Positions 1 through 10,365 of a stretch of 64,000 nucleotides of DNA are shown piece after piece. The notes below the pieces were generated by a model. The model was not told the origin of the DNA and made no database searches. It worked only from the letters and a program-made list of their open reading frames with translations. This stretch comes from Clitoria ternatea (Eukaryota; Streptophyta; Magnoliopsida; Fabales; Fabaceae): NCBI GenBank assembly GCA_037962975.1, contig CM075673.1:127306667-127370666 (forward strand), read 5' to 3'. The number at the start of each line of letters is the position of its first letter. Position 1 is the stretch's first letter. Both the position numbers and the translations under genes were made by a program.

Positions 1-240
1 CATACATTGCTAGGCATTTCTATCTATGAATAAAATTTGCCCAAAAGCTTCACTTCCGAGAGGAAAGACTTATAAATTCCGAGTGAAGGTTGTGTTTGCC
101 GAGTGGAATATAGCCGAGTGAAATTCCTACACCCGAGACACTTATGTGTGAAGTGGAACTGATAGAACCACTTCTGGGTGAGAGAATCCGAATGACTCAC
201 CTTGGGGTGACTCACTGCCGAGTTAATTTACTTAGAAAGA

Positions 241-480
241 CTCGTTTCCGAGTCAAATGCCATCGAATGACTCAATTCCGAGTCAATTACTCCTGAAGGA
301 CTCGTTTCCGAGTCAAACACCACAGAAAGACTCATTTCCGAGTCAAGTGTCTTCCAGAGGCTCGTTTCCGAGTCGATCTTGATCAGAAATTACAATTCCG
401 AATGAAGAATCACTGAGTGCCTTCATTCTGAGTGAATTACATAGAAAAATGCATTTCTGAGTGGCAAAATTCCGACTGGA
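241..480 (+). repeat. 30-bp tandem array with hairpin core in LTR of A
   Basis: Eight consecutive 30-bp units start at 241, 271, 301, 331, 361, 391, 421 and 451. The first five carry the core CTC(G/A)(T/A)TTCCGAGTC. With the preceding GA, GACTCGTTTCCGAGTC is a perfect 6-bp stem with a TTTC loop. The last three units are degenerate. Confidence 0.85.
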
Positions 481-818
481 GACACACGGTTTATTATTAC
501 TCAGATGTGTCAGTCTCTGGGATGAAACTCCGAGTGGAAAATCAATAGAGTGATGGGTCAGTTTTAGTGTAATTGCGGAGTGGAAGGCTAGCAAGAGATG
601 ACTCGGAATTGGAAAGATATACCCGAGTGAAAGACTAATTGAGATGACTCGGTTTTAGGAGAATATACCGACTGAGTCACCTCCAAGGAAGAGAAATCAG
701 ACCGACTGTTTAATGAGGAATCAATTCCGAGTGAGTGATAAGTGAGGACTCGGTTTCAGGATGTTCTACCGAGTGGATTAAGCTGTTTAAGTGAAAACCG
801 AGTGAATGAAAGTCGGTT

Positions 819-893
819 TTCGCTTGAGCGAAACCCCTCTGCCAGCGCATTGTATGGAACTCGCTCAAGCGAGTCGGTATCCGCTTGAGCAAG
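819..893. repeat. CGCTTGAGCG / CGCTCAAGCG palindrome cluster
   Basis: Three near-palindromes lie within 75 bp: TTCGCTTGAGCGAA (819-832), CTCGCTCAAGCGAG (860-873) and CCGCTTGAGC (881-890). Each can fold on itself and they are complementary to one another. The same cluster recurs at about 9742-9816, 36645-36725, 39892-39937, 48004-48050 and 55480-55560 in the LTRs of A, C and G. Confidence 0.8.
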
Positions 894-1445
894 AGGGACT
901 CGGATTTCCCTCTCTTCATAATATCGACCACTACCAGTCGGTATATACATGGACCGAGTGGAATTCCAGTCGGCCAAGAGGCTGACCGAGTGAAATTTCA
1001 CTCGGAATTCACTGCCAGATCGACGTTGACTTCTGTTTTATCCCTTCATGCATTTTTTTTAATAAGTCATCTTCCATTATGCGCACTCCAGTGGGTGGGT
1101 TACAGAAGTGGAGCTTGCTTTCAACCTAAACCACTCTTAATTCCCACTAAAAGCCCACTAGAAACCCACTTACGGAAAGTTGTCTCCCACCTTGCATTAT
1201 TAAACATACCACTGATTCTGAAACTCCCAATTACTCTCCTCCATCAACACACCTTTGTATAGAACCAGGACAGCCAGGGGACTCTTTTCCAGTCAGCCAA
1301 AGATCATCAAATCAAGTAAGAGGGGACAGGGTTGTGAATATTTGTGAAATGGGTAGAAGTGTATGCTGTTCTAGGATTCCAGAATTAACTTCGTAACTTG
1401 TTGCTCATTTTTGAAATTGAAAACGTGTGAATTTGACTCTGACTT

Positions 1446-2735
1446 CTTCATGAAAGTTGTAGATCTTTTTGATATCTGAATTTTGAGACCTGAATCAAGT
1501 AATTTGAATAAGTATAGCAAACGTTATAGACAAAATACTACAGCATGTTCGTGTGGAAGATTTATCCTTTGTTTTGTGTATATATTGATTTACTGGGAAC
1601 TGTACGTGCATAATCAGCCTTGGATGTCTTCATGAAAGTTGTAGATAATTAAGTTGTGGATCTTTAGAAAGTGGTTTCACATTAAAATAATTTTTGTAGC
1701 TCAAGTTATGCTCATAATACTGAAGTATGTACAAGCTGTAAATCTGTGAACTTGAAATCCGTATCTTATTGTTAAAACTGGGCATTTTGTGGTAAGAATT
1801 AGTGATCAGTGTCTTCATGAAAGTTGTAAATCTTTTTGTTATGTGAATTTTGAGACATTAACCGATTGATTTGAGTATGTTTAGCAAAAGTTATAGCCAA
1901 AATACTACTATATGTCCGAGTGAAAGATTTGTTTCATGTTTAGTGCATATTTTGATATGCTGGGAATTATACATGCATAATAAGCCTTGGATGTCTTCAT
2001 GAAAGTTGTAGATAATTAAGTTTTGGATTTTTAGAAAGTAGTTTCACATCAAAATAATTTTTTTAGCTCAAGTTATGCTCAAATTACTGAAGTATGTGCA
2101 AGTTGAAATTCTGAAATTCTGGAATTTTGGAAATCCGAATCTTGTTTTCAATACTGGGAATTTTGTGGTATGAATTAGTTGTTTGTGTCTTCATGAAAGT
2201 TGTAGATAATTATGTTAAGAGTATTTTAGAACTGGTTTCATGTTAAAATCATTTGTGTATCTCTAAATACGTTGAAAATACTAATATATGTACGTTTTGA
2301 AAACTCACCTAGAGGCAGTGTTGTATTTTGTGGATGAATGGTATTTCTGCTTAGAATTTGAATTTATGATCTTCATGAAAATTGTAGATATTTGTGTTAA
2401 GATTAATTTAGAACTGGTTTCATGCAAAAATCATTTTTTTAACTCCAGAAACACTGAAATTACTAACATATGTACGTTTTGAAAAACTCACCTTGAGGCA
2501 GTGTGATAATTCGTGAATAAGTAATATTTCTGTTCGGAATTTGAAACTGTGTTCTTCATGAAAGTTGTAGATAATTGTATTATTGAGCTATAGAAAGTGG
2601 AATCATCTAAAAAGGAGTTGATTTGCCCATGTTATGGCTGTTTTGCTAATGTATGTTGCTGTTGGGGATGCTGAAAGTCACTTAAAATGGCTATTTTGAA
2701 AGAAAATGATATTTTCTCTATGGATAGAAATTATT
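1446..2735 (+). repeat. ~182-bp degenerate tandem repeat inside LTR of A (7 units)
   Basis: The phrase CTTCATGAAAGTTGTAGAT or a close variant starts at 1446, 1628, 1813, 1995, 2189, 2371 and 2554, giving spacings of 182, 185, 182, 194, 182 and 183 bp. Intervening sequence is also recognisably repeated, for example the AAAGTTATAGCCAAAATACT and GGTTTCA...TAAAAT segments. Confidence 0.85.
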
Positions 2736-3023
2736 TATTAAATTATTGAGTGATTATGAATTATTATAAATGTTGATGAGTATTACACAGTCTGTATATT
2801 GTGATGGTGAATAATTATGAATGACAGAATTAATATATATGTACATGAATGCCTTATAGTTACTGACATATGTGATTGAAACAGTAAATCCATGATTTTG
2901 TGAATTATTATGTGTATTGTGTCCCTTGAGGACTTGTAGTATCCAAGAGGTTTTGGAAATGTGGATATCATGGTATGTTAAAAGAATTAAAGGCATTCAT
3001 GCATCATAAGCATTCGGACGCAC

Positions 3024-3199
3024 CATGGAATTTAGGGGTTCCATGATTGCCTACCCTGGTGGGGGGGTTACTCTATGATGAGTTAAGCCCTATTTTGTTG
3101 TGTGCCATGGAGTGTAGGGATTCATGGTTTATGAAAAAGTCCTACTTATGATATTGTGTACTTCGGTACTTAAGCGCCATGAAGTATAGGGATTCATGG
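3024..3199 (+). repeat. Three TAGGG(A/G)-loop hairpins in LTR of A
   Basis: CATGGAA/TTCCATG encloses TTTAGGGG (3024-3045). CCATGGA/TTCATGG encloses GTGTAGGGA (3105-3127). CCATGAA/TTCATGG encloses GTATAGGGA (3177-3199). Between the last two, GTAC-TTCG-GTAC (3158-3169) is a C(UUCG)G-type tetraloop hairpin in RNA. The sense-strand GGGA loop matches the TGGGA loops of C and G. Confidence 0.7.
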
Positions 3200-3726
3200 T
3201 ATATGCTAAAGCCCTATTTGTGTCTCTATGAGACTTTTACTGCAGTATTCCCACCAAGACCAAATGGATCCAGCATGACATCATTTGACTAATTAAAGAT
3301 CTATTAATGGACTTGTTTGGCATATTCATCATATCATTATGAATTGTTGATTGTGTTTGTGCAATTTTATCTATTTTATATCTATTCTATATTCTGTCTC
3401 ACTCTTACATTAATTTTTACAATGAATGACACGCAGAATGCAGAGTGATGCCATGATGGATGTCTATTTGAATTATTACCTGAACTTTGATTTTATGGGT
3501 TGTAATAAATATAATATGTCATGTACCATTATCTTCTCAATCGTTTCCGCTACTTTAATATTTTCTTGAATTTAATTATTCACGACTAGTATGTATGATA
3601 ATTTTTCCGCTGTTATTAATCATTACATGAACTCTGAATTAAATTGATGAATTTTTAAAATGATCTTTTGAAAAAGCGAAAAATTTACTCAAAAATTTTA
3701 AATCAACGTTTCGGGGCGTTACATGT

Positions 3727-3738
3727 TGGTATCAGAGC
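3727..3738 (+). other. Primer binding site of A (tRNA-iMet type)
   Basis: TGGTATCAGAGC is the classical plant initiator-methionine tRNA primer site, three bases after the LTR end. It fixes the LTR boundary and the + orientation. The next ~285 bp to gag are an AT-rich leader with no recognisable coding content. Confidence 0.93.
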
Positions 3739-4023
3739 ATTTTCAAAAATTCAGGACCAATTGTTATGACATGTACTGTTTCTCGACATAATATGTGAAA
3801 TGTTTGATTTCTTGCTTGATAACATGCTAAATGTATACTATATGACTTGTGCCTGACTGATTAATTGCGAAAAGATTTGTTTTGATTACCGCTTGATAAT
3901 ATGATAAATGTGTTATATGATTTATTGCTTAACTGATAAACTATAGAATAGTGATAAATATGTAGTATTTATATATGATATATTATCCCTTAGAATTGGT
4001 ATAAACCAAACTACGAATATAGG

Positions 4024-4701
4024 ATGGCAAGAAACAACAACAACAACAACAACAACGATATGGCAGCAGCTTTCAACCGTTTAGCTGAAGCCATAGAACG
4101 ACAAAACCAACCAAGGAGCACTGGAGGACTCCATGGGTTAGACCACTTCCTGAAGAGAAAGCCTTCACAATTCAAAGGAGGTTATAATCCAGAAGGAGCA
4201 TATCTTTGGGCCAAGGAAATGGAGCGCATCTTTCGAGCATTGCCCTGCACAGAATACGAAAAGGTGGAGTATGCCACCTATATGTTGGTGGAAGAGGCAG
4301 AGAACTGGTGGATTCATGCTAGAATCCGTATGATCGAGACTGACAGACCCTTGATCTGGGCCAACTTCAAAGACTGTTTCCTGGAGAAATATTTTCCAGC
4401 AAGTGTGAAAAGTCACAAGGAGCTGGAATTTATGGAGTTGAAACAAGGCTCGATGTCCGTTGGAGAATATGCTGCAAAGTTTGAAGAACTATCTCTCTTT
4501 TACCCTCCTTTTCAACAGGCTGGTGCCGAAGAATCGAAATGTGTTAAATTTGAGAACGGACTGAATCTGGAAATCAAAGAAGCAATAGGGTACCAAGAAA
4601 TTCAGAGTTTTCCTATTCTGATCAACAAATGTAGAATTTTTGAAGAGAATCACCAAGCCAGACTGGCACATGAAAGGGCCAATAGACAACTGAAACCTTA
4701 G
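4024..4701 (+). CDS. Gag (capsid part) of element A, ended by an in-frame stop
   Basis: A 225-residue product opens with an Asn run coded by an AAC microsatellite, followed by the plant Ty3 gag retrotransposon domain (roughly residues 35-200, with the EAENWW and FLEKYFP segments typical of the family). It aligns along its length with Gag of element C. The TAG at 4699-4701 is in the same frame as pol, and no other stop falls between 4702 and 4788, so capsid and pol were one open frame. The zinc knuckles lie after the stop. Recent nonsense mutation is likelier than programmed readthrough, because the homologous position in C has no stop. Start chosen at the first ATG after the leader, near MARNN. 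Confidence 0.88.
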   Translation: MARNNNNNNNNDMAAAFNRLAEAIERQNQPRSTGGLHGLDHFLKRKPSQFKGGYNPEGAYLWAKEMERIFRALPCTEYEKVEYATYMLVEEAENWWIHARIRMIETDRPLIWANFKDCFLEKYFPASVKSHKELEFMELKQGSMSVGEYAAKFEELSLFYPPFQQAGAEESKCVKFENGLNLEIKEAIGYQEIQSFPILINKCRIFEENHQARLAHERANRQLKP

Positions 4702-4788
4702 TCAGTTGATTTCAAAAGAAGAGGATCGTTCTATCCAAGTCGCTCCAGAGGAGGATCATCATCGTCATCTTTTGATAGACGCAATAAT

Positions 4789-7700
4789 ATGAGGTGTCTT
4801 AAGTGTGGACGTAATCATCATGTACGTGATTGTAACAGACGTCTTGAAGAGGTCACTTGCTTTCGATGTAATCAAAAAGGACACATCAGTCCAAATTGTC
4901 CGCAGAACAATCAAAACAACAACAGGAACACTATGAGTGAACCAAGAGGCTCTAATTATCAGAGAGGCCAAGGAGAAGACACACGTACTGCCCAACCTCC
5001 AAGACAGAACAGGGAGTCCACAGATCAGAGGTTACAACAAACAACTGGGAGAGTCTTTGCCATCAGCGGTTCAGAGGCAGACCAAGCTGATGACCTCGTA
5101 CAAAGTAAGTGTGAGATTAATGGTACAATCCTATCTGTGTTATTTGATTCTGGTGCTACGTATTCTTTTATTTCTGATGAGTGTGTTAGACGCTTTCAAT
5201 TACCTGTGAAGCCTATGACATATGATCTGATTATTTCCACTCCCACCGGTACACAACTTAGAACTGCTAAGGTGTGTAACGAATGTTCTATACTCATAGA
5301 AGGTAGACGCTTTCTTGTCGATCTTGTTTGTTTACCTTTGAAGGATCTGGAGGTGATTTTGGGGATGGACTGGTTATCGACAAATCGAGTCTTGGTGGAC
5401 TGTCACAACAAGACCGTGATATTTCCATCAGAAAATCTAAATTCTGACAACCTCAAGACCTATATATTACAAGGTGAAAGTCAATTGTTTGCTTTATTCA
5501 CTCTTTACAAAGAATATGGTGAACCTAAAGCAATCGAGATGCTGGTTGTTTCTGAATTTCCTGAAGTATTTCCTGAGGATGTCTCAAGTTTACCTCCAGA
5601 ACGTGAGGTAGAATTCTCCATTAATTTAATTCCAGGAGCAGGACCAGTGTCTAAAGCTCCATACCGTATGGCACCAATTGAACTGGCGAAACTGAAGAAA
5701 CAAATTGAAGAGTTGCTGGAGAAGCATTTCATCAGACCTAGTGTGTCACCATGGGGAGCGCCAGTATTGCTCGTCAAGAAAAAAGATGGAAGCATGAGGT
5801 TATGTGTAGATTATCGTCAGCTGAACAAATTGACGGTAAAGAATAGATATCCTCTGCCCAGAATTGATGATCTGATAGATCAATTGAGAGGCGCTGTAGT
5901 GTTTTCCAAGATTGATCTACGATCGGGGTATCATCAGATTCGTGTCAAGTCTGAGGATATTCCAAAGACAGCCTTTAGAACACGATATGGTCATTACGAG
6001 TACCTTGTGATGCCCTTCGGAGTGACCAATGCCCCAGCTGTATTCATGGATTACATGAATCGAGTATTTCATCCCTACTTGGATCAATTTGTCATCATTT
6101 TCATTGATGATATTCTAATCTATTCAAAAACTGCAGAGGAACATGAAAAGCATCTTCGAGTGGTATTGCAGATTTTGAAGGAGAAGCAGTTGTATGCAAA
6201 GTTATCAAAATGTGAATTCTGGTTGAAAGAGGTAAAATTCCTAGGCCATGTAATCTCAAACGAAGGAGTATCTGTGGATCCTTCTAAAATAGAAGCTGTG
6301 GTAAAATGGGAGAGACCTACTTCAGTCACTGAGATACGAAGTTTCCTGGGATTGGCTGGTTATTATCGGAGATTCATTGAAGGGTTTTCTCAAATTGCCC
6401 TACCAATGACTCGACTAACCCGGAAGAATCAACCTTTTTCTTGGACGCCAGAATGTGAGAAAAGTTTCCAAGAACTGAAGTTGAAGCTTACATTTGCTCC
6501 AGTCTTAACCTTACCTAATCCACAAGAAGATTTCGTGGTTTATTGTGATGCTTCCAAAATGGGCTTAGGATGTGTTTTAATGCAGCAACGAAAGGTGGTT
6601 GCCTATGCTTCTAGACAGTTGAGATCACATGAGATGAACTATCCAACGCATGATCTAGAATTGGCAGCAGTGGTATTTGCTCTGAAAATCTGGAGACACC
6701 ATTTGTATGGAGTCAGGTTTGAAGTGTTCAGTGACCACAAGAGCTTGAAGTATTTGTTCGATCAAAAAGAATTGAACATGAGGCAGAGAAGGTGGATGGA
6801 GTTTCTTAAAGATTATGATTTTGATTTGAAGTACCATCCAGGAAAAGCAAATATGGTGGCAGATGCACTAAGCCGAAAGTCCATTCATATGGCATCTTTG
6901 ATGATAAAAGAAATAGAGATGATAGAACAGTTCAGAGACATGAACTTGGGTGTAGAGATGAAATCTTCAAGGAGTATGACTTTGGGGACTTTGAAAATAA
7001 CCAATGATTTCCTGAAACTATTAGGTGAAAGACAGAAAGAAGATTTGCCATTACAGGAGTTGAGAGAATTACAGGCGAATGGAAAAGATATGGGACTACA
7101 AGAAGGATCAGATGGAATTTGGAGAATCAGGAATAGAATTTGTGTACCAGATGATGTTGATCTGAGAAGGACGATTCTAGAAGAAGCGCATAAAAGTATG
7201 TTGAGCATTCATCCTGGATCAACTAAGATGTATCAAGATCTGAGGAAAAGCTTTTGGTGGCCAAGGATGAAGAAAGAGATAGTTGAATATGTGGCTTCAT
7301 GTCTGGTGTGTCAAAAAGCCAAGGTAGAACACCAGAAGCCATCTGGTGAACTGCAACCATTAGAGATTCCTGTCTGGAAATGGGATGACATCTCAATGGA
7401 CTTTGTGTCGGGGTTACCAAGAACACGTTCAGGGAATGATGCAATCTGGGTTATTGTAGACAGATTGACAAAGTCTGCTCACTTCCTCCCAATGAATATG
7501 AAGAACTCTTTACAAAAGTTGGCACAGTTATATGTGAAGGAGATCGTAAGACTACATGGTGTACCATCAAGTATTGTGTCAGATAGAGATCTAAGATTCA
7601 CTTCCCGATTCTGGGGAAGCTTGCATCAGGAATTGGGTTCAAAGCTTCAATTGAGTTCAGCTTATCATCCCCAAACAGATGGACAGTCAGAGCATACCAT

Positions 7701-8406
7701 ACAAAGTTTGGAAGACTTACTGCGATCTTGTGTGATTGAACATGGTGGTAGTTGGGAGCAGTTTCTTCCATTGATTGAATTCACGTATAATAATAGCTAC
7801 CACAGCAGTATTGGTATGGCTCCATTCGAAGCATTGTATGGTAGGAAGTGTCGAACGCCACTTTGTTGGTTAGAAACTGGTGAAAGTTTGGCGTTAGGAC
7901 CTGAAATTGTGCAGCAGACTACTGAACAGATAGAAATGATCAGAGAAAAGATGAAGGCATCTCAAGACAGACAGAAGCAGTATTATGATAAGAGGAGGAA
8001 ACCACTTGAATTCCAAGTCGGTGAGCATGTATTTTTGAAGGTTTCACCTCACAAAGGGATTGGCCGAGCCTTGAAGAGTAAGAAATTGAGTCCGAGGTTC
8101 ATTGGACCATATGAGATCCTAAAGAGGGTTGGTACAGTGGCATATCAGATTGCACTTCCCCCTCACCTGGCAAATCTGCACAATGTATTTCATGTATCAC
8201 AGCTAAGGAAGTACGTACAAGATCCCAACCATGTGATTGCTGCCGATGATATTGAAGTTAGAGAAAATCTGACCATCTCCACAGAACCTACACAGATCCT
8301 AGAAAGATCGAATAAACGCTTGAGGAACAAGAATGTACCACTGGTAAAAGTTGCATGGAAACAAGGAACTGATGTAACTCTAACTTGGAGCGTGAAGATG
8401 CTATGA
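4789..8406 (+). CDS. Pol polyprotein of element A (NC-PR-RT-RH-IN, broken chromodomain)
   Basis: 1205 residues, reverse transcription and integration enzymes. Zinc knuckles: Cys3-Cys6-Cys15 and Cys24-Cys27-His32-Cys37. Aspartic protease: DSGAT at 120-124. Reverse transcriptase: FIDD at 438-441. RNase H: YCDAS with Asp587. Integrase: His/Cys zinc region about 801-853, then catalytic Asp871, Asp932 and Glu968 (35 residues between the last two, the canonical spacing). A GPY segment follows near 1104. The chromodomain begins (RLRNKNVPLVKV) but a one-base loss near 8388, in a G run, shifts the frame; the other frame continues with a chromodomain-like tail to a TGA at 8433-8435. The frame is open upstream to 4702, so the true N-terminus lies in gag. 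Otherwise all catalytic residues are present. Confidence 0.93.
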   Translation: MRCLKCGRNHHVRDCNRRLEEVTCFRCNQKGHISPNCPQNNQNNNRNTMSEPRGSNYQRGQGEDTRTAQPPRQNRESTDQRLQQTTGRVFAISGSEADQADDLVQSKCEINGTILSVLFDSGATYSFISDECVRRFQLPVKPMTYDLIISTPTGTQLRTAKVCNECSILIEGRRFLVDLVCLPLKDLEVILGMDWLSTNRVLVDCHNKTVIFPSENLNSDNLKTYILQGESQLFALFTLYKEYGEPKAIEMLVVSEFPEVFPEDVSSLPPEREVEFSINLIPGAGPVSKAPYRMAPIELAKLKKQIEELLEKHFIRPSVSPWGAPVLLVKKKDGSMRLCVDYRQLNKLTVKNRYPLPRIDDLIDQLRGAVVFSKIDLRSGYHQIRVKSEDIPKTAFRTRYGHYEYLVMPFGVTNAPAVFMDYMNRVFHPYLDQFVIIFIDDILIYSKTAEEHEKHLRVVLQILKEKQLYAKLSKCEFWLKEVKFLGHVISNEGVSVDPSKIEAVVKWERPTSVTEIRSFLGLAGYYRRFIEGFSQIALPMTRLTRKNQPFSWTPECEKSFQELKLKLTFAPVLTLPNPQEDFVVYCDASKMGLGCVLMQQRKVVAYASRQLRSHEMNYPTHDLELAAVVFALKIWRHHLYGVRFEVFSDHKSLKYLFDQKELNMRQRRWMEFLKDYDFDLKYHPGKANMVADALSRKSIHMASLMIKEIEMIEQFRDMNLGVEMKSSRSMTLGTLKITNDFLKLLGERQKEDLPLQELRELQANGKDMGLQEGSDGIWRIRNRICVPDDVDLRRTILEEAHKSMLSIHPGSTKMYQDLRKSFWWPRMKKEIVEYVASCLVCQKAKVEHQKPSGELQPLEIPVWKWDDISMDFVSGLPRTRSGNDAIWVIVDRLTKSAHFLPMNMKNSLQKLAQLYVKEIVRLHGVPSSIVSDRDLRFTSRFWGSLHQELGSKLQLSSAYHPQTDGQSEHTIQSLEDLLRSCVIEHGGSWEQFLPLIEFTYNNSYHSSIGMAPFEALYGRKCRTPLCWLETGESLALGPEIVQQTTEQIEMIREKMKASQDRQKQYYDKRRKPLEFQVGEHVFLKVSPHKGIGRALKSKKLSPRFIGPYEILKRVGTVAYQIALPPHLANLHNVFHVSQLRKYVQDPNHVIAADDIEVRENLTISTEPTQILERSNKRLRNKNVPLVKVAWKQGTDVTLTWSVKML

Positions 8407-8477
8407 GGACACAGTATCCAGAATTGTTTCACTGAGGAATGCGTAATGATTAAATTTCGAGGACAAAATTTTTTATT

Positions 8478-8490
8478 AGGGTGGGAGAAA
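8478..8490 (+). other. Polypurine tract of A
   Basis: AGGGTGGGAGAAA directly abuts the right LTR, which opens TGTAACATC. Second-strand primer site; confirms orientation. Confidence 0.85.
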
Positions 8491-9163
8491 TGTAACATCT
8501 TGCTTTAATAATAGTTCAATTATGTAATTTATGAAGCATGGAAGGTCTGTAAGTGTTAATCAATGAATAAAACACTTTATGGATGGTTTATAATACTCCA
8601 AAAATTCCATTTTTGGGTATAATTATAGAAACTACATAGACCTGTATTGATAAGATCCATTTTCCGGGTAAAATATGCCTTAGAAATGAATTTCCGAGTG
8701 AAAAAGGGGCTCTGTCCGAGTGAAGAATGAAAATTCCGAGTGACCAAGAGGAATTCCGAGTGGAAAATGGAAATACCGAGTGCAAAATGATGTTTTCCGA
8801 GTGGAACATGGTCAGGAGGACTTATTCCGAGTGAGATATTGTCTCACAGACTCACTGCTGAGTCAAGCATGTCAGAAAGACTCAATTCCGAGTCAGATAT
8901 TGTCCAATGACTCAATTCTGAGTCATACATTGCTAGGCATTTCTATCTATGAATAAAATTTGCCCAAAAGCTTCACTTCCGAGAGGAAAGACTTATAAAT
9001 TCCGAGTGAAGGTTGTGTTTGCCAAGTGGAATATAGCCGAGTGAAATTCCTACACCCGAGACACTTATGTGTGAAGTGGAACTGATAGAACCACTTCTGG
9101 GTGAGAGAATCCGAATGACTCACCTTGGGGTGACTCACTGCCGAGTTAATTTACTTAGAAAGA

Positions 9164-9403
9164 CTCGTTTCCGAGTCAAATGCTATCGAATGACTCAATT
9201 CCGAGTCAATTACTCCTGAAGGACTCGTTTCCGAGTCAAACACCACAGAAAGACTCATTTCCGAGTCAAGTGTCTTCCAGAGGCTTGTTTCCGAGTCGAT
9301 CTTGATCAGAAATTGCAATTTCGAATGAAGAATCACTGAGTGCCTTCATTCTGAGTGAATTACATAGAAAAATGCATTTCTGAGTGGCAAAATTCCGACT
9401 GGA
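9164..9403 (+). repeat. 30-bp hairpin-core tandem array, 3' LTR copy
   Basis: Counterpart of 241-480 with the same period and only a few substitutions. Confidence 0.85.
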
Positions 9404-10365
9404 GACACACGGTTTATTATTACTCAGATGTGTCAGTCTCTGGGATGAAACTCCGAGTGGAAAATCAATAGAGTGATGGGTCGGTTTTAGTGTAATTGCC
9501 GAGTGGAAGGCTAGCAAGAGATGACTCGGAATTGGAAAGATATACCCGAGTGAAAGACTAATTAAGATGACTCGGTTTTAGGAGAATATACCAACTGAGT
9601 CACCTCCAAGGAAGAGAAATCAGACCGACTGTTTAATGAGGAATCAATTCCGAGTGAGTGATAAGTGAGGACTCGGTTTCAGGATGTTCTACCGAGTGGA
9701 TTAAGCTGTTTAAGTGAAAACCGAGTGAATGAAAGTCGGTTTTCGCTTGAGCGAAACCCCTCTGCCAGCGCATTGTATGGAACTCGCTCAAGCGAGTCGG
9801 TATCCGCTTGAGCGAGAGGGACTCGGATTTCCCACTCTTCATAATACCGACCACTACCAGTCGGTATATACATGGACCGAGTGGAATTCCAGTCGGCCAA
9901 GAGGCTGACCGAGTGAAATTTCACTCGGAATTCACTGCCAGATCGACGTTGACTTCTGTTTTGTCCCTTCATGCATTTTTTTAATAAGTCATCTTCCATT
10001 ATGCGCACTCCAGTGGGTGGGTTTCAGAAGTGGAGCTTGCTTTCAACCTAAACCACTTAATTCCCACTAAAAGCCCACTAGAAACCCAGTTACGGAAAGT
10101 TGTCTCCCACCTTGCATTATTAAACATACCACTGATTCTGAAACTCCCAATTACTCTCCTCCATCAACACACCTTTGTATAGAACCAGGACAGCCAGGGG
10201 ACTCTTTTCCAGTCAGCCAAAGATCATCAAATCAAGTAAGAGGGGACAGGGTTGTGAATATTTGTGAAATGGGTAGAAGTGTATGCTGTTCTAGGATTCC
10301 AGAATTAACTTCGTAACTTGTTGCTCATTTTTGAAATTGAAAACATGTGAATTTGACTCTGACTT

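Larger units (their letters stand above)
1..3723 (+). repeat. 5' LTR of element A (partial)
   Basis: Direct repeat of 8924-12457. It ends in ...GTTACA immediately before the primer site. In order it holds CCGAGTGA/CCGAGTCA repeats (about 1-1020), CGCTTGAGCG palindromes (819-893), a ~182 bp tandem repeat (1446-2735) and three hairpins (3024-3199). A weak TATA-like TATATAC lies at 942-948; I would not rely on it as the promoter. Short reading frames inside are not genes: they do not resemble proteins and follow the repeats. Confidence 0.93.

Noticed and set aside
241..480. CRISPR-like array (30-bp units with constant palindromic core)
   Set aside because: Period counts core plus spacer, units are degenerate, it lies in an LTR present twice, no cas genes, and the context is a plant genome.
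885..1262. 125-codon + strand frame as a gene
   Set aside because: Lies wholly in the LTR of A, overlaps repeats, is not kept open in the other LTR and shows no protein features.
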